Made by a program: the position numbers and the translations under genes | NCBI RefSeq assembly: GCF_028198145.1 | Contig: NZ_CP116338.1 | Span: 1,798,001-1,862,000 of the forward strand | DNA: 64,000 nucleotides | From: Microbacterium sp. nov. GSS16 | GTDB lineage: Bacteria; Actinomycetota; Actinomycetes; Actinomycetales; Microbacteriaceae | Direction: 5' to 3' | Shown here: one piece after another, positions 26,218 to 35,993 of the stretch | Layout: each line of letters opens with the position of its first letter | Position numbering within the stretch: the stretch's first letter is position 1 | Notes under the pieces: generated by a model | The model's input: only the letters and a program-made list of their open reading frames with translations | What the model was told of the DNA's origin: nothing | The model's database searches: none

Positions 26218-26816
26218 CCGACCGCACCGCCCGCCGAACCCGCAGCACGTCCGAGTCGACCGTCGAGGTCGTCGTCGATCTCGACGGCACCGGCCGCAGC
26301 GAGATCGACACCACCGTGCCGTTCTTCGACCACATGCTCACCGCGTTCGCGAAGCACTCCCTCACCGACCTCACCGTGCGCGCGACGGGCGACACCCACA
26401 TCGACGCGCACCACACGGTCGAGGATATCTCGATCGTGCTCGGCCAGGCGATCCGCGAGGCGCTCGGCGACAAGGCGGGCATCTCCCGCTACGGCGATGC
26501 CCTCGTCCCCCTCGACGAAGCGCTCGCCCAGGCCGTCGTCGACATCTCGGGTCGCCCGTTCCTCGTGCACGACGGCGAGCCGGCGGGATTCGAGTTTCAC
26601 CTCATCGGCGGCCACTTCACCGGCTCGCTGGTGCGCCACGTGTTCGAGGCCATCACCTTCAACGCCGGACTGACCGTGCACGTGCGCGTCATCGGCGGGC
26701 GCGACCCGCACCACATCGCAGAGGCGGAGTTCAAGGCGTTCGCCCGCGCGTTCCGTCAGGCCAAGGCGCTCGACCCGCTGGTCGAGGGCATCCCGTCCAC
26801 GAAGGGTGCGCTGTGA
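26214..26816 (+). CDS. hisB: Imidazoleglycerol-phosphate dehydratase
   Basis: 200 residues, monofunctional type. The manganese-binding His clusters are [28 protein letters not shown] and [16 protein letters not shown], and [17 protein letters not shown] is a family motif. It dehydrates imidazoleglycerol phosphate to imidazole-acetol phosphate, the substrate of HisC. It overlaps hisC at the start (ATGA) and hisH at the end (GTGA). Confidence 0.98.
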   Translation: MTDRTARRTRSTSESTVEVVVDLDGTGRSEIDTTVPFFDHMLTAFAKHSLTDLTVRATGDTHIDAHHTVEDISIVLGQAIREALGDKAGISRYGDALVPLDEALAQAVVDISGRPFLVHDGEPAGFEFHLIGGHFTGSLVRHVFEAITFNAGLTVHVRVIGGRDPHHIAEAEFKAFARAFRQAKALDPLVEGIPSTKGAL

Positions 26817-27445
26817 CCGCGCGACGCGTCGTCGTCTTCGACTACGAGTCGGGCAACGTGCACTCGGCGGTGAAGGCTCTGGCCGCGGCGGGAGCCGAGG
26901 TCGAGCTCACCCGCGACCGCAGTCGCGCACTCGAGGCCGACGGTCTGCTCGTCCCCGGGGTGGGGGCGTTCGCCGCTGTCCGCGATGCGCTGCTCGCGCA
27001 CGGCGGTGACGAGATCATCGATCGTCGCCTCGCCGGCGGGCGCCCGGTGCTCGGCATCTGCGTCGGCATGCAGGTGATGTTCGCGCGAGGCGTCGAGCGG
27101 GGTCAGCCCGCCGACGGGTTGGGGGAGTGGCCGGGCACCGTCACCGAGCTGGATGCCCCGGTGCTGCCCCACATGGGCTGGAACACGGTGGAACCCGGTG
27201 AGGGCAACGTGCTGTTCCGCGGCATCGAGAACGAGCGCTTCTATTTCGTGCACTCGTACGCCGCCACGACGTGGGATCTCGATGTCATCCCGCCGTTCCC
27301 GCAGCCGGCGGTGACGTGGGCGACGCACGGTGAGCGCTTCATCGCGGCAGTCGAGAACGGACCGCTCGCAGCGACGCAGTTCCACCCCGAGAAGTCGGGC
27401 GATGCGGGCATCCGGCTGCTGCGCAACTGGATCGGCTCGCTCTGA
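26813..27445 (+). CDS. hisH: Imidazole glycerol phosphate synthase, glutamine amidotransferase subunit
   Basis: 210 residues from GTG 26813, overlapping the hisB stop (GTGA). The class I amidotransferase triad is present: Cys in [11 protein letters not shown], and His/Glu in [16 protein letters not shown] and HMGWNTVE are HisH motifs. It supplies ammonia to HisF, whose gene is not in this window. A bidirectional hairpin follows. Confidence 0.97.
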   Translation: MTARRVVVFDYESGNVHSAVKALAAAGAEVELTRDRSRALEADGLLVPGVGAFAAVRDALLAHGGDEIIDRRLAGGRPVLGICVGMQVMFARGVERGQPADGLGEWPGTVTELDAPVLPHMGWNTVEPGEGNVLFRGIENERFYFVHSYAATTWDLDVIPPFPQPAVTWATHGERFIAAVENGPLAATQFHPEKSGDAGIRLLRNWIGSL

Positions 27446-27467
27446 ACGCCGCACGGGCACGCTGAAC

Positions 27468-27500
27468 GCGGTTCCCGGCCGGCTGAGGGCCGAGAACCGC
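27468..27500. terminator. Bidirectional terminator between hisH and the ParA-like gene
   Basis: GCGGTTC (27468-27474) pairs with GAACCGC (27494-27500), extended by an inner GGCC/GGCC pairing. It separates convergent genes. Confidence 0.7.
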
Positions 27501-27520
27501 GCCAGAGCGGGTCGTCGGAG

Positions 27521-28897
27521 TCAGAGACCGCGTGCGACGGCGGCTCCCGCGGCCAGCCAGGCGGTCTGCGTCGTGGGCGCGAGAGCGCCGAGTCGCAGGT
27601 GGCCGTCGACCATCTCGTGATCGAACGGGATGGCGACCACCTCTCGCGCCAGATCGCGGTATCCGTCGACCACCTGCGCGACATCGGCGGGAGTCGCCTT
27701 GGGGTCGGCCTGGGTGACGACGACCACCGAACGTCGCGCGAGCCGCGCCGATCGCTCGTCGCGGTCCTCGAGCGCCTCGAGCAGCAGCGCGCCGGCCTCC
27801 GCGTGGTCGTCGCGCGTCGTGGTCGCCACGACGATCTGATCGGCGTGGTCGATCATGCGCAGCCACATGGGATCGGACTCGTCGTTTCCGGAGTCGATGA
27901 GGATCAGACGGTAGTACTTCGCCGCCACGGCATGGATCGCGTCGATGTCTGCAGAGCGCAGCCGGTTCTCCTGCGCGAGTCGCATCGGCTTCGAGCGCAG
28001 CACGTCGTACTTCTCCCGCGCCTGGTGGTGCACGAAATGGGCGAGGTCGGCCGACTGCGCTCCCGCGCCCAGCAGCCGGTCTGCCTCGGGGAGCAGCTCG
28101 AACAGGGTCCTGTCGTGCGGGCCCATATCGGTGCGCCAGCCCAGCGTCCCGCGGGTCTGGTTGTTGTCCCACGCGAGCACACCCGCGCCGCCGAAGCGGG
28201 CGAAGACAGCGGAGAGCAGGACGGTGGTCGGGGTCTTGCCCGCCCCGCCCTTGCCGTTCACGACGGCGATGGTGCGCGGGCCCGGCCAGTGCTGGCTGAC
28301 GAGCAGCTCGTTGTCGCGCACGGCCCGCTCGGCGGCGCCCGGGGCGAGCGAGAACCCGATGCGGTTCAGCATCCCGCGCGCGCCGGTCCGTGCCGGCTCC
28401 TCCCGGGGCTCGTGCTGCAGGAACGACGGCCGCTCACGCTGTTCGCGTCGTGACGCCGGCGCGGCCGGCCGAGTGGACGTCGCGGGCGCGGATGGCGCGA
28501 TGGACACCGGGGCGGATTCCGACGCGGCCGGCGCCCCAGGCGCAGATGCCGGTGCAGGGGGGATCGAGCGCGCGGCGGGCGCGGCAGCCGAAGCGACAGG
28601 CGCGGCGGCCCGAGCTGTAGGCGCGGCAGCCGGAGCGGTCGGCGCGGCAGCGGCAGCCGGAGCTGCCGGAGCTGCCGGAGCGGTCGGCGCGGTAGCGGCA
28701 GCCGGCGCCGGGGTGATCGGCGAGGCGGCGGGCCGGGCATTCGTCCCACGGTGATAGCGCGGCGCCTCCACGGGGCGGTCGGAGGAGGTCAGAGGCACCT
28801 CCGAGACCAGCGACTCCGACTCGGCCGATGACCGGCGTGCAGCGCTCGTCCGTCGGCGCAGCGGACCTGCACCGCTGCCGTTGTGCGCGTCGGCCAT
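27521..28897 (-). CDS. ParA/MinD-like P-loop ATPase with Ala/Pro-rich N-terminal region
   Basis: 458 residues. Residues about 45-150 are an Ala/Pro/Thr low-complexity stretch (many AAPTAPA-like units) that is probably disordered; charged residues ([18 protein letters not shown]) precede the ATPase (about 205-458). The deviant Walker A is [12 protein letters not shown], with the signature Lys; [14 protein letters not shown] corresponds to switch I and [11 protein letters not shown] to the Walker B region. This resembles the ESX-associated/EspI-type ATPases and polar-landmark ParA homologues of actinobacteria rather than chromosomal ParA, but no partner gene is adjacent. It interrupts the his cluster on the opposite strand. 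Confidence 0.85.
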   Translation of the reverse strand: MADAHNGSGAGPLRRRTSAARRSSAESESLVSEVPLTSSDRPVEAPRYHRGTNARPAASPITPAPAAATAPTAPAAPAAPAAAAAPTAPAAAPTARAAAPVASAAAPAARSIPPAPASAPGAPAASESAPVSIAPSAPATSTRPAAPASRREQRERPSFLQHEPREEPARTGARGMLNRIGFSLAPGAAERAVRDNELLVSQHWPGPRTIAVVNGKGGAGKTPTTVLLSAVFARFGGAGVLAWDNNQTRGTLGWRTDMGPHDRTLFELLPEADRLLGAGAQSADLAHFVHHQAREKYDVLRSKPMRLAQENRLRSADIDAIHAVAAKYYRLILIDSGNDESDPMWLRMIDHADQIVVATTTRDDHAEAGALLLEALEDRDERSARLARRSVVVVTQADPKATPADVAQVVDGYRDLAREVVAIPFDHEMVDGHLRLGALAPTTQTAWLAAGAAVARGL

Positions 28898-29093
28898 GCC
28901 TCACGTCCCTTCTTGTGATGAGCGCACAGGCGAGCATCCCCCGCTCGTGCGCATCCGATCGTACCGCCGGGGCCTGCGAGAACCCCAGCCGCCTGCCGCC
29001 TCGAGCGTCATCTCATTTGAGACGGCCCCCCTGCCCGGCTACTCTGATCTCTCGTGCCCGCTCGGGCCGCACCCACCCCCTTCGAAGGACGAC

Positions 29094-29840
29094 ATGAACG
29101 ACTTCGCACAGTCCCCCTCGCTGATCCTGCTGCCCGCGGTCGATGTCGCCGGCGGCAAGGCGGTGCGCCTGACGCAGGGCGAGGCCGGCACCGAGACGAA
29201 CTACGGCGATCCCGTCGACGCGGCCGGTGAATTCGTCGACGCAGGCGCCCAGTGGATCCACCTGGTCGACCTCGACGCGGCCTTCGGGCGCGGCAGCAAC
29301 ACGGCGATCCTGCGCAAGGTCATCAAGCAGTACCGCGGTGTGAGCATCGAGCTCTCCGGGGGTATCCGCGACGATGCGAGCCTCGACGCCGCGCTCGAGG
29401 CCGGCGCGACGCGCATCAACCTCGGCACCGCCGCGCTCGAGAACCCGGAGTGGTCTGCCGACGTCATCAGCCGCTACGGCGACGCCATCGCGGTCGGACT
29501 CGACGTGCGCGGCACCACGCTCGCCGCCCGAGGCTGGACGAAGGAGGGCGGCGACATCTGGGACGTGCTCGAGCGCCTGGAAGAGGCGGGCTGCAGCCGC
29601 TATGTCGTCACCGACGTCACCAAGGACGGCACGCTGCGCGGACCGAACCTCGAGCTTCTGCGCGAGATCACCTCTCGCACCCCCAAGCCCGTGATCGCGT
29701 CCGGCGGCGTCGCGACGCTCGACGACATCGCCGCGCTGCGCGAGCTCGTTCCGCTCGGCGTCGAAGGCGCCATCGTCGGCAAGGCGCTCTACGCCGGGCA
29801 GTTCACCCTCGCCGAGGCGCTGGATGTCGCCGGCGACTGA
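29094..29840 (+). CDS. priA: Phosphoribosyl isomerase A (HisA/TrpF bifunctional type)
   Basis: 248 residues from ATG 29094 with GAAGGA at 29083-29088. A (beta/alpha)8 barrel. [21 protein letters not shown] carries the first catalytic Asp; [16 protein letters not shown] and [13 protein letters not shown] carry the second Asp and phosphate loop. In actinobacteria this enzyme isomerises both ProFAR (histidine) and PRA (tryptophan). The R-G-W motif after the second Asp fits PriA. The last 17 bases overlap the next gene. Confidence 0.95.
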   Translation: MNDFAQSPSLILLPAVDVAGGKAVRLTQGEAGTETNYGDPVDAAGEFVDAGAQWIHLVDLDAAFGRGSNTAILRKVIKQYRGVSIELSGGIRDDASLDAALEAGATRINLGTAALENPEWSADVISRYGDAIAVGLDVRGTTLAARGWTKEGGDIWDVLERLEEAGCSRYVVTDVTKDGTLRGPNLELLREITSRTPKPVIASGGVATLDDIAALRELVPLGVEGAIVGKALYAGQFTLAEALDVAGD

Positions 29841-30627
29841 CGACGCCTGCGACCACGGGCACGGTGCCGCAAACAGCGGCGACTCCGCCGGCGTCCCCTG
29901 GGAGGGGCGCAGCTTCGAGGCGAACCCGCACGCCGCCGACGACGGCTCCGCCGATCCCGCACTGCTGACGGCCCTGCTGCGCTTCCGCTCGGGTGAGGGT
30001 TCCCAGGCGGAGGTCGTCGACGCCTTCCGGGCTGCCCGCGTGCTCGTGCCGCTCATCGCCGAGAGGGGCGAGGAGGGCACCGGCCCGACGGGGCTGAAGG
30101 TCGACAAGACGCAGGAGCTGTCGATCGTCACCGTCGCCGCCCCCGACGGCCGTCGCGTGCAGCCCGTCTTCTCCTCCGTCGACGCGATGCGGCGGTGGGA
30201 TGCCTCGGCCCGCCCGATCCCCGTCGAGGCGATCCGCGTGGCGCTGTCCGCCTCCAGCGAGCAGACCGACCTGATCGTGCTCGATCCGGCATCCGAGACC
30301 GAGTTCGTCTTCCGCCGCCCGGCCGTCTGGGCGATCGCCCAGCAGCAGCGCTGGGAGCCGAGCCACCTCTCTCCGGAGGTGTTCACGGCCCTGCGCGAGA
30401 GCATCGCCCACGAGCTGGCGGTCATCGACGTGTCGGTCGCCGCAGGGGATCCGGATGCGCGGATGCGCGGACCGGAGCTCATCGTCACGCTCGAGCTGGT
30501 CGACGGTCTCGAGCGCGACACGCTGGACGCCGTGCTGGCCAGGCTCGCGCAGCGCTGGGCTGCCGATGACCGGATGGCCGTGCTCGTCGACTCGCTGACC
30601 GTGAAGCTCACCCGCTCGGGCGGCTGA
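29824..30627 (+). CDS. SseB-family protein
   Basis: 267 residues. The segment [30 protein letters not shown] is the SseB N-terminal pattern; [34 protein letters not shown] and [14 protein letters not shown] continue it, and a second domain carries [11 protein letters not shown]...[13 protein letters not shown]. The start overlaps priA by 17 bases, so it is in the same transcript, a conserved arrangement in Microbacteriaceae. The family function is not established; it has no clear link to histidine synthesis. Confidence 0.85.
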   Translation: MSPATDDACDHGHGAANSGDSAGVPWEGRSFEANPHAADDGSADPALLTALLRFRSGEGSQAEVVDAFRAARVLVPLIAERGEEGTGPTGLKVDKTQELSIVTVAAPDGRRVQPVFSSVDAMRRWDASARPIPVEAIRVALSASSEQTDLIVLDPASETEFVFRRPAVWAIAQQQRWEPSHLSPEVFTALRESIAHELAVIDVSVAAGDPDARMRGPELIVTLELVDGLERDTLDAVLARLAQRWAADDRMAVLVDSLTVKLTRSGG

Positions 30628-30702
30628 CGATCCGACCGGGCTGCGCCGGTTTCACGGACCGTCAGCCTGATGCTTCCCCGGCTCCTGGCGGACGGGGAAG
30701 GA

Positions 30703-32121
30703 TCACCTCGCTGCGGTGGCCGCCTGACGATCCGCAGCCGACGGGGAAGGTCGTCGCCACCACCAGTACGCCGAGATCGCCGCACCGATCAGCAGCCACA
30801 CCGCGCCCAGGATCTGCGCATGCGGGTTGGCGTTCGCCAGCGCGTAAGCGAGCACGGCCGTTCCGACGACGGGCGAGATCCAGTGCAGGAAGTACCGTCT
30901 GCTCCGACCACGAACGCCGAAGTGCACGATGACGGCGACGTTGAGCAGGATGTATGCGGTCAGTGCGCCGAACGTGACGAGCGTCGTCAACAGCTCCTGC
31001 TGCGCCGTGCCGGTGATGCCGACGACCAGGGAGAGCGCGGCGATGAGCAGCATCGCGTTCCGCGGCACCTGGCGCCTGTCGACGAAGGAGAGGAAGCGCG
31101 GCAGCTGCCGGTCGCGCGCCATGCTGAACACCAGTCGGCTGGATGTCGCCTGCGATGCGATGGAGTTGGCGAAAATCGCGATGAGCGCCGAGGTGAGCGT
31201 GATGACCACCTGGAACCACGGCCCGACGATGTCGCCCGCGATGTAGTAGAACGCGTTGTTGGTCGCGTCGCCCTCGGCGAATCGAGTCCCGGTCGGAACG
31301 AAGACCGCGGCCAGGTACACCTGGGCCACGAACAGGAAGGTGACGACGAACAGCACGATCATGGTGGCGCGGGAGACCGCCGCACCCCCACCTTTCGCCT
31401 CCTCGTTCAGCGTGGAGATCGCGTCGAAGCCGATGAAGCTGAGAGCAGCAATCGGTATTGCGCCGAAGACGATGCCCCAGGAGAAGTGGCTCGAGTTGAA
31501 CACCGGTGCCAGAGACAGCTCAGCTCTTCCCTGACACACCGCGATGATGGCACCGGCCACGAAGACGGTCAGCACGATCAGCTGCGTCGCGAGGAAGAGC
31601 TTGTTCATTCCCGCCGTCAGTCTGATGCCCCGCAGGTTGATCGCCGCGGCGAGGACGACGAACAGGATCACCCACACGAACTCAGGCACGGCGGGAACGA
31701 TGCTCGTCATCGCTGCCGCCGCGAAAACCGAGAGCAGTGCGGGAAGCAGAAGGTAGTCCAGCAGGATGGCCCATCCGGCGACGAAGCCAACGGCACGGTT
31801 CACGCCGAGCCGGACGTACGAGTAGACCGACCCGGCGACCGGGAACCGCTTGGCCATCTCCTTGTAGCTCAGCGCGCTGAAGACCATTGCGAAGGCGGCC
31901 ACCAGGTACACGAGAGCCGGCATGCCCTCGGAGAAGTTGAAGATTATGCCGAACACGGCCATCGGCGCCATGGGAACCATGTAGATGAGGCCGTAGACGA
32001 CGACGTCGGTCAACGACATCGACCTGCGCAGCTGCTGCTCGTAGCCGAGATCCTGGAGCCGCCCCGACGCGGTTTCCACGTTGTTCTGCGTTTCCGCGTT
32101 GTTCTGCTGAGTGTGATGCAT
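30703..32121 (-). CDS. APC-family amino-acid permease
   Basis: 472 residues from ATG 32121, with AAAGGAA about 14 nt upstream; a TTG 48 bases earlier overlaps the hydrolase stop and is an alternative. About 12 membrane helices. SLTDVVVYGLIYMVPMAPMAVFG is helix 1, SVYSYVRLGVNRAVGFVAGW is helix 3, and FIGFDAISTLNEEA is the conserved segment at helix 6-7. The cytoplasmic N-terminus has a six-codon tandem repeat (QNNAET/QNNVET). It imports amino acids or similar solutes. It is co-directional with the upstream peptidase, suggesting joint use of a peptide or proline-type substrate. The GGATGC hexamer is absent from this gene. Confidence 0.9.
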   Translation of the reverse strand: MHHTQQNNAETQNNVETASGRLQDLGYEQQLRRSMSLTDVVVYGLIYMVPMAPMAVFGIIFNFSEGMPALVYLVAAFAMVFSALSYKEMAKRFPVAGSVYSYVRLGVNRAVGFVAGWAILLDYLLLPALLSVFAAAAMTSIVPAVPEFVWVILFVVLAAAINLRGIRLTAGMNKLFLATQLIVLTVFVAGAIIAVCQGRAELSLAPVFNSSHFSWGIVFGAIPIAALSFIGFDAISTLNEEAKGGGAAVSRATMIVLFVVTFLFVAQVYLAAVFVPTGTRFAEGDATNNAFYYIAGDIVGPWFQVVITLTSALIAIFANSIASQATSSRLVFSMARDRQLPRFLSFVDRRQVPRNAMLLIAALSLVVGITGTAQQELLTTLVTFGALTAYILLNVAVIVHFGVRGRSRRYFLHWISPVVGTAVLAYALANANPHAQILGAVWLLIGAAISAYWWWRRPSPSAADRQAATAAR

Positions 32122-32165
32122 CTTCGCAGCACGTTCCTTTCGATTGTGGGGGATGTGGATGCGGG

Positions 32166-33059
32166 TCAATCGCGATCCACGACCTGCAGGAAGCTCCGAA
32201 GAGCGGTCTCGTAGGTCGCGGGGTTCTCGAGATGGGTGCAGTGCGTGCCCGGCAGAATGCGCACCTCACTTCTCGCGGTCAGCGATGCCATCTCCCTGAT
32301 CGTCTCCGGGCGGGCTTCGTCGTCGGCGCCGGTGATCCACAGACTGGGCACGGTCAGGCGTCGGACCGCATCCACGCGGCTCTGACCGCGCAGCACGCCC
32401 GTGTTGGTGAACTCGTTGGGCCCCCACATGGCGTGGTAGGACGCTGCGTCCTGACTGTCCGCAGCCCGCTGCAGCGGCAGCGGCCACGGCTCGATGCTGC
32501 AGAAATACCGGCGATAGTACTCCGCTTCCGCGGCAGCGTAACCAGGATCGGTCGGCCCGGCGAGGAGACTGCTGCGGTCTGCCTTCGGCAGACGCTCGAT
32601 CAGGGCCGCCGCGTCACGCATCCATCGGTCGGAATCGACCAGCGGGCTCGACAGGGTGACGGAAGCGATGCGGTCAGGGTGAGCGTCGGCGTAGCTGAGC
32701 GCGAGAAAGCCACCCCAGGAGTGACCGAGAAGGTGGAATCTGCTGAGGTCGAAGTGCCCACGCACCTGCTCCAGATGCTCCACGTGCGCTTCCACCGTCC
32801 ATGCGGACCGATCTGAAGCGCGGTCGGAGCGTCCGGCGGAGATCTGGTCATAGCGGATCACAGGCCGCTCGTCTGCGAGTGAGTCGAGCGGCTGCAGATA
32901 GTCGCTGGGGAAGCCGGGTCCGCCGTGCACGATGACCAACGGCACTCCTGCGGCTGCACCTCGTCTGCGGCTGTGCGCCCAGACTCGCCCATGGGAAGTC
33001 GGGACAAGACCCTCCGTCTCGATGAACTCGTCGACGTGAGCGTCATCATTTCCAGCCAT
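32166..33059 (-). CDS. Proline iminopeptidase-like alpha/beta hydrolase (S33)
   Basis: 297 residues from ATG 33059 with GAGGGGCGG upstream. LVIVHGGPGFPSDYL is the oxyanion HGGPG motif, LLGHSWGGFLAL the nucleophile (GHSWGG), GADDEARPE the acid, and GTHCTHLENP the His. GPG-type S33 enzymes remove N-terminal proline, though tricorn-factor-like amidases share the motifs. It precedes the permease and is divergent from a GntR regulator, so all three probably serve one substrate. No signal peptide. Confidence 0.9.
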   Translation of the reverse strand: MAGNDDAHVDEFIETEGLVPTSHGRVWAHSRRRGAAAGVPLVIVHGGPGFPSDYLQPLDSLADERPVIRYDQISAGRSDRASDRSAWTVEAHVEHLEQVRGHFDLSRFHLLGHSWGGFLALSYADAHPDRIASVTLSSPLVDSDRWMRDAAALIERLPKADRSSLLAGPTDPGYAAAEAEYYRRYFCSIEPWPLPLQRAADSQDAASYHAMWGPNEFTNTGVLRGQSRVDAVRRLTVPSLWITGADDEARPETIREMASLTARSEVRILPGTHCTHLENPATYETALRSFLQVVDRD

Positions 33060-33110
33060 CCGAGAACCGCCCCTCTGCTCGTCTTTCTGCGACCACGCCA
33101 GCATGCCACA

Positions 33111-33132
33111 AAAGGTTCGGTGCGGAACCTTT
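33111..33132. promoter_or_regulatory. Palindromic GntR operator
   Basis: AAAGGTTC (33111-33118) and GAACCTTT (33125-33132) form a perfect 8-bp inverted repeat with spacer GGTGCG. Further GGTTCC (33149-33154) and GGAACC (33163-33168) half-sites follow. It lies in the 95-bp gap between the divergent hydrolase and regulator genes and is AT-rich compared with its surroundings. Confidence 0.75.
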
Positions 33133-33154
33133 GAGTTTGTGACTAAATGGTTCC

Positions 33155-33937
33155 ATGCCATCGGAACCTGCTCCCGCGCCCGAGGATCCGAGCCCGGCGG
33201 CCCCTCACGGTGGCAGAGTCGCGCAGCCTCTGCGCGACGACGTTCTCGATCGGCTGGTCACAGCCGTGGCGATCGGTGAATACGCGCCCGGTGAGCGATT
33301 CCCGTCCGAGCGGGATCTCGCCGCGACGCTGGGCGTCGGTCGCGTGACCGTGCGGGCCGCGATCGCGACTCTCGTCGAGCGCGGCTTGCTGCGGTCACAG
33401 CGGGGAAGGGGTGGCGGCACGTTCGTCGTCGAACCCGAGTCGCCGAGCGCGCGCCACGCGGTCGACCACACACTGACGCAGGCGTGGAACCGGCTGCTGG
33501 ATCAGCACGAAGCCGAATGCTGGCTTCACGGGGCTATCGCCGCTGCGGCGGCGGAACGTCATACCGCGACCGACGCCCGAATCCTCTCGAAGCGTCTGGA
33601 GGAGTATCGCACCGCTGCATCCGGCGCGCCAGCGCGGTATGCCGACGGACGGCTGCACCTCGCCATCGCGGCGGCCGCGCACACATCCACCCTCTCCGAC
33701 GTGCTGCTGTCGCTCGAACGGAAGATGCACATCACGGCGCCGGCGCACCCCTGGGGCCACTCCGCTGGGTGGGCGGACCTCGAGTCGAGGTCTCTGCGGG
33801 ACCACGAACGACTCATCGGTGCGATCCTGGCCCGCGACGTCGCCGAGGCGCACGAGGTCGGTCGCCGACACGCGCGGATCAATCTGGAGCTGCTGGAGAA
33901 CGCGCGGCGGAGAGCGCGGGATGAACCTCAGCGCTGA
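33155..33937 (+). CDS. GntR-family (FadR/FCD) transcriptional regulator
   Basis: 260 residues. The winged helix (about 27-95) has PSERDLAATLGVGRVTVRAAIATLVERGLL. The all-helical effector domain (about 110-255) has HTLTQAWNRLLDQ..., DGRLHLAIAAAAHTSTLSDVL, HERLIGAILARDVAEAHEVGRRH, the FCD arrangement of Asp/His residues for a metal and carboxylate ligand. Divergent from the hydrolase-permease pair, with a clear palindrome between them, so it likely represses both until the substrate or its product binds. Confidence 0.92.
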   Translation: MPSEPAPAPEDPSPAAPHGGRVAQPLRDDVLDRLVTAVAIGEYAPGERFPSERDLAATLGVGRVTVRAAIATLVERGLLRSQRGRGGGTFVVEPESPSARHAVDHTLTQAWNRLLDQHEAECWLHGAIAAAAAERHTATDARILSKRLEEYRTAASGAPARYADGRLHLAIAAAAHTSTLSDVLLSLERKMHITAPAHPWGHSAGWADLESRSLRDHERLIGAILARDVAEAHEVGRRHARINLELLENARRRARDEPQR

Positions 33938-33971
33938 CCCCGCGCCTGCCGGTTCGTGCGACCCGTACAAG

Positions 33972-33999
33972 CCGGCCCGGCTTCAGTTGACCGGGCCGG
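33972..33999. terminator. Bidirectional terminator between GntR and DUF1844 genes
   Basis: CCGGCCCGG (33972-33980) and CCGGGCCGG (33991-33999) form a 9-bp stem with a 10-nt loop. The DUF1844 stop codon (33983-33985) is inside the loop. Confidence 0.75.
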
Positions 34000-34369
34000 T
34001 CCACTTCTCGCCTGGGCCCTTGCCGATCGGGTCGGGGATGACGGATGCCTCGCGGAACGCCAGCTGAAGCGAGCGCAGTCCGTCGCGCAGCGATCGGGCA
34101 TGCATGTCGCTGATCTCGGGTGCTCCCGCGGTGATGAGGCCTGCGAGGGCGTTGATGAGCTTGCGGGCCTCGTCGAGGTCGGTCTGCTCCTCGGGTGAGT
34201 CGGCCAGCCCCACCTTCACGGCGGCGGCGCTCATCAGATGCACGGCGGTCGTCGTGATCACCTCGACGGCGGGAACGTCCGCGATGTCGCGCGTCGCGGA
34301 GCTCGCCGCCTGCTCCTGCTGCTCCCAGCGATCGTGGCGGTCATCGTGGTGCTCGGCAGGAATCGTCAC
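33983..34369 (-). CDS. DUF1844 protein
   Basis: About 128 residues from GTG 34369. The N-terminus is charged (EHHDDRHDRWEQQEQ). The conserved part is VEVITTTAVHLMSAAAVKVGLADSPEEQTDLDEARKLINALAGLI, a small helical DUF1844 domain. Opposite the infC promoter region, as in many actinobacteria. The start is uncertain: an ATG at about 34414 would add residues but overlaps the infC leader. Function unknown. Confidence 0.8.
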   Translation of the reverse strand: MTIPAEHHDDRHDRWEQQEQAASSATRDIADVPAVEVITTTAVHLMSAAAVKVGLADSPEEQTDLDEARKLINALAGLITAGAPEISDMHARSLRDGLRSLQLAFREASVIPDPIGKGPGEKWTGPVN

Positions 34370-34386
34370 TTCGGGATGCTTTCTGG

Positions 34387-34392
34387 TAGACT
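34387..34392 (+). promoter_or_regulatory. -10 hexamer TAGACT for the infC operon
   Basis: TAGACT with TCGTCA (34363-34368) 18 bases upstream could start transcription near 34399. This leaves an untranslated leader of about 215 nt before infC, containing a small hairpin (34404-34420). Confidence 0.5.
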
Positions 34393-34398
34393 TCTGCG

Positions 34399-34613
34399 GG
34401 CTTCGGAGTGTCATGCTCCGATACGAAAGAGGATTCTCATCCCACCCGCGCTTGCCGTTCCAGGCTACCGGGTTCAGCACCCCGCCGGTCACGGTGGAAA
34501 GGGTGTCACAAGCCGGTGTGTCTGATCGCGCCGGCGGGTGGGGAGAACTCCGATTTCGCCCGAGATGCGGCCCGCATCCCGGTGGCCGAGAACCCACGTC
34601 TTAGGAGCTCCGC
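34399..34613 (+). promoter_or_regulatory. Long infC 5' leader
   Basis: About 215 bases without a gene on this strand. A hairpin CGGAG/CTCCG is at 34404-34420. The length fits leader-mediated control of the IF3-L35-L20 operon. I see no recognisable L20-leader fold. A strong ribosome-binding site (AGGAG, 34603-34607) ends it. Confidence 0.4.
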
Positions 34614-35231
<618 letters not shown>

Positions 35232-35246
35232 GCCGCCCCACCGACT

Positions 35247-35262
35247 CCCGCTTCCGAGCGGG
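35247..35262. other. Small hairpin between infC and rpmI
   Basis: CCCGCT (35247-35252) pairs with AGCGGG (35257-35262). It may modulate processing or read-through into rpmI; no U-run. Confidence 0.35.
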
Positions 35263-35305
35263 TACCCACCGTCGCCCGCCAGGGCGCCACACGAAGGAAG
35301 AGAAG

Positions 35306-35500
35306 ATGCCGAAGCAGAAGACCCACTCGGGTGCGAAGAAGCGCTTCAAGATCACCGGCAGCGGAAAGCTGAAGAAGCAGCAGGCCGGCATGCGCCACAA
35401 CCTCGAGGTCAAGTCGAGCCGGCGCACCCGTCGCCTGAACCAGGACCAGGTCCTCTCCAAGGCCGACACCAAGGTCGCGAAGAAGCTTCTCGGTCGCTGA
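35306..35500 (+). CDS. rpmI: 50S ribosomal protein L35
   Basis: 64 residues, [23 protein letters not shown], typical L35 basic N-terminus and length. GAAGGAAGAGAAG precedes ATG 35306. It is co-directional with infC and rplT in the standard order. Confidence 0.98.
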   Translation: MPKQKTHSGAKKRFKITGSGKLKKQQAGMRHNLEVKSSRRTRRLNQDQVLSKADTKVAKKLLGR

Positions 35501-35531
35501 GCGCCGAACGTACGAATAGGAACACACGAAA

Positions 35532-35918
35532 ATGGCAAGAGTCAAGCGCGCAGTCAACGCGCAGAAGAAGCGTCGCGTCATCCTCGAGCGCGCGTCCGGT
35601 TACCGTGGCCAGCGTTCGCGCCTGTACCGCAAGGCGAAGGAGCAGGTCACCCACTCCCTCGTCTACGCGTACCGTGACCGTCGCAAGCGCAAGGGCGACT
35701 TCCGTCGTCTGTGGATCCAGCGCATCAACGCCGCTGCCCGCCAGAACGGCATCACCTACAACCGCTTCATCCAGGGCCTCGGCCTCGCGGGTGTGCAGGT
35801 CGACCGCCGCATGCTGGCCGACCTGGCCGTGACCGACGCCGGCGCGTTCACCGCCCTGGTCGAGGTCGCCAAGAACGCTCTGCCCTCGGACGTCAACGCG
35901 CCGAAGGCCGCTGCCTGA
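35532..35918 (+). CDS. rplT: 50S ribosomal protein L20
   Basis: 128 residues. [26 protein letters not shown] is the basic extension that threads into 23S rRNA; the C-terminal globular part has [21 protein letters not shown]. Early assembly protein of the large subunit and, in other bacteria, repressor of this operon. A terminator follows at 35932. Confidence 0.98.
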   Translation: MARVKRAVNAQKKRRVILERASGYRGQRSRLYRKAKEQVTHSLVYAYRDRRKRKGDFRRLWIQRINAAARQNGITYNRFIQGLGLAGVQVDRRMLADLAVTDAGAFTALVEVAKNALPSDVNAPKAAA

Positions 35919-35931
35919 TCCTCGCGATCTG

Positions 35932-35961
35932 ACGGGTGTCTCCCCTCGGGGAGGCGCCCGT
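35932..35961 (+). terminator. Terminator after rplT
   Basis: A 14-bp stem (35932-35945 with 35948-35961, two G-U pairs) followed by TTCGCGTTCG. Ends the infC-rpmI-rplT unit. Confidence 0.8.
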
Positions 35962-35981
35962 TTCGCGTTCGCTCGCCCGGA

Positions 35982-35987
35982 TAGACT
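35982..35987 (+). promoter_or_regulatory. -10 hexamer TAGACT, leaderless start for the RNA methylase
   Basis: TAGACT is 6 nt before GTG 35994. Confidence 0.6.
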
Positions 35988-35993
35988 GGGCCC

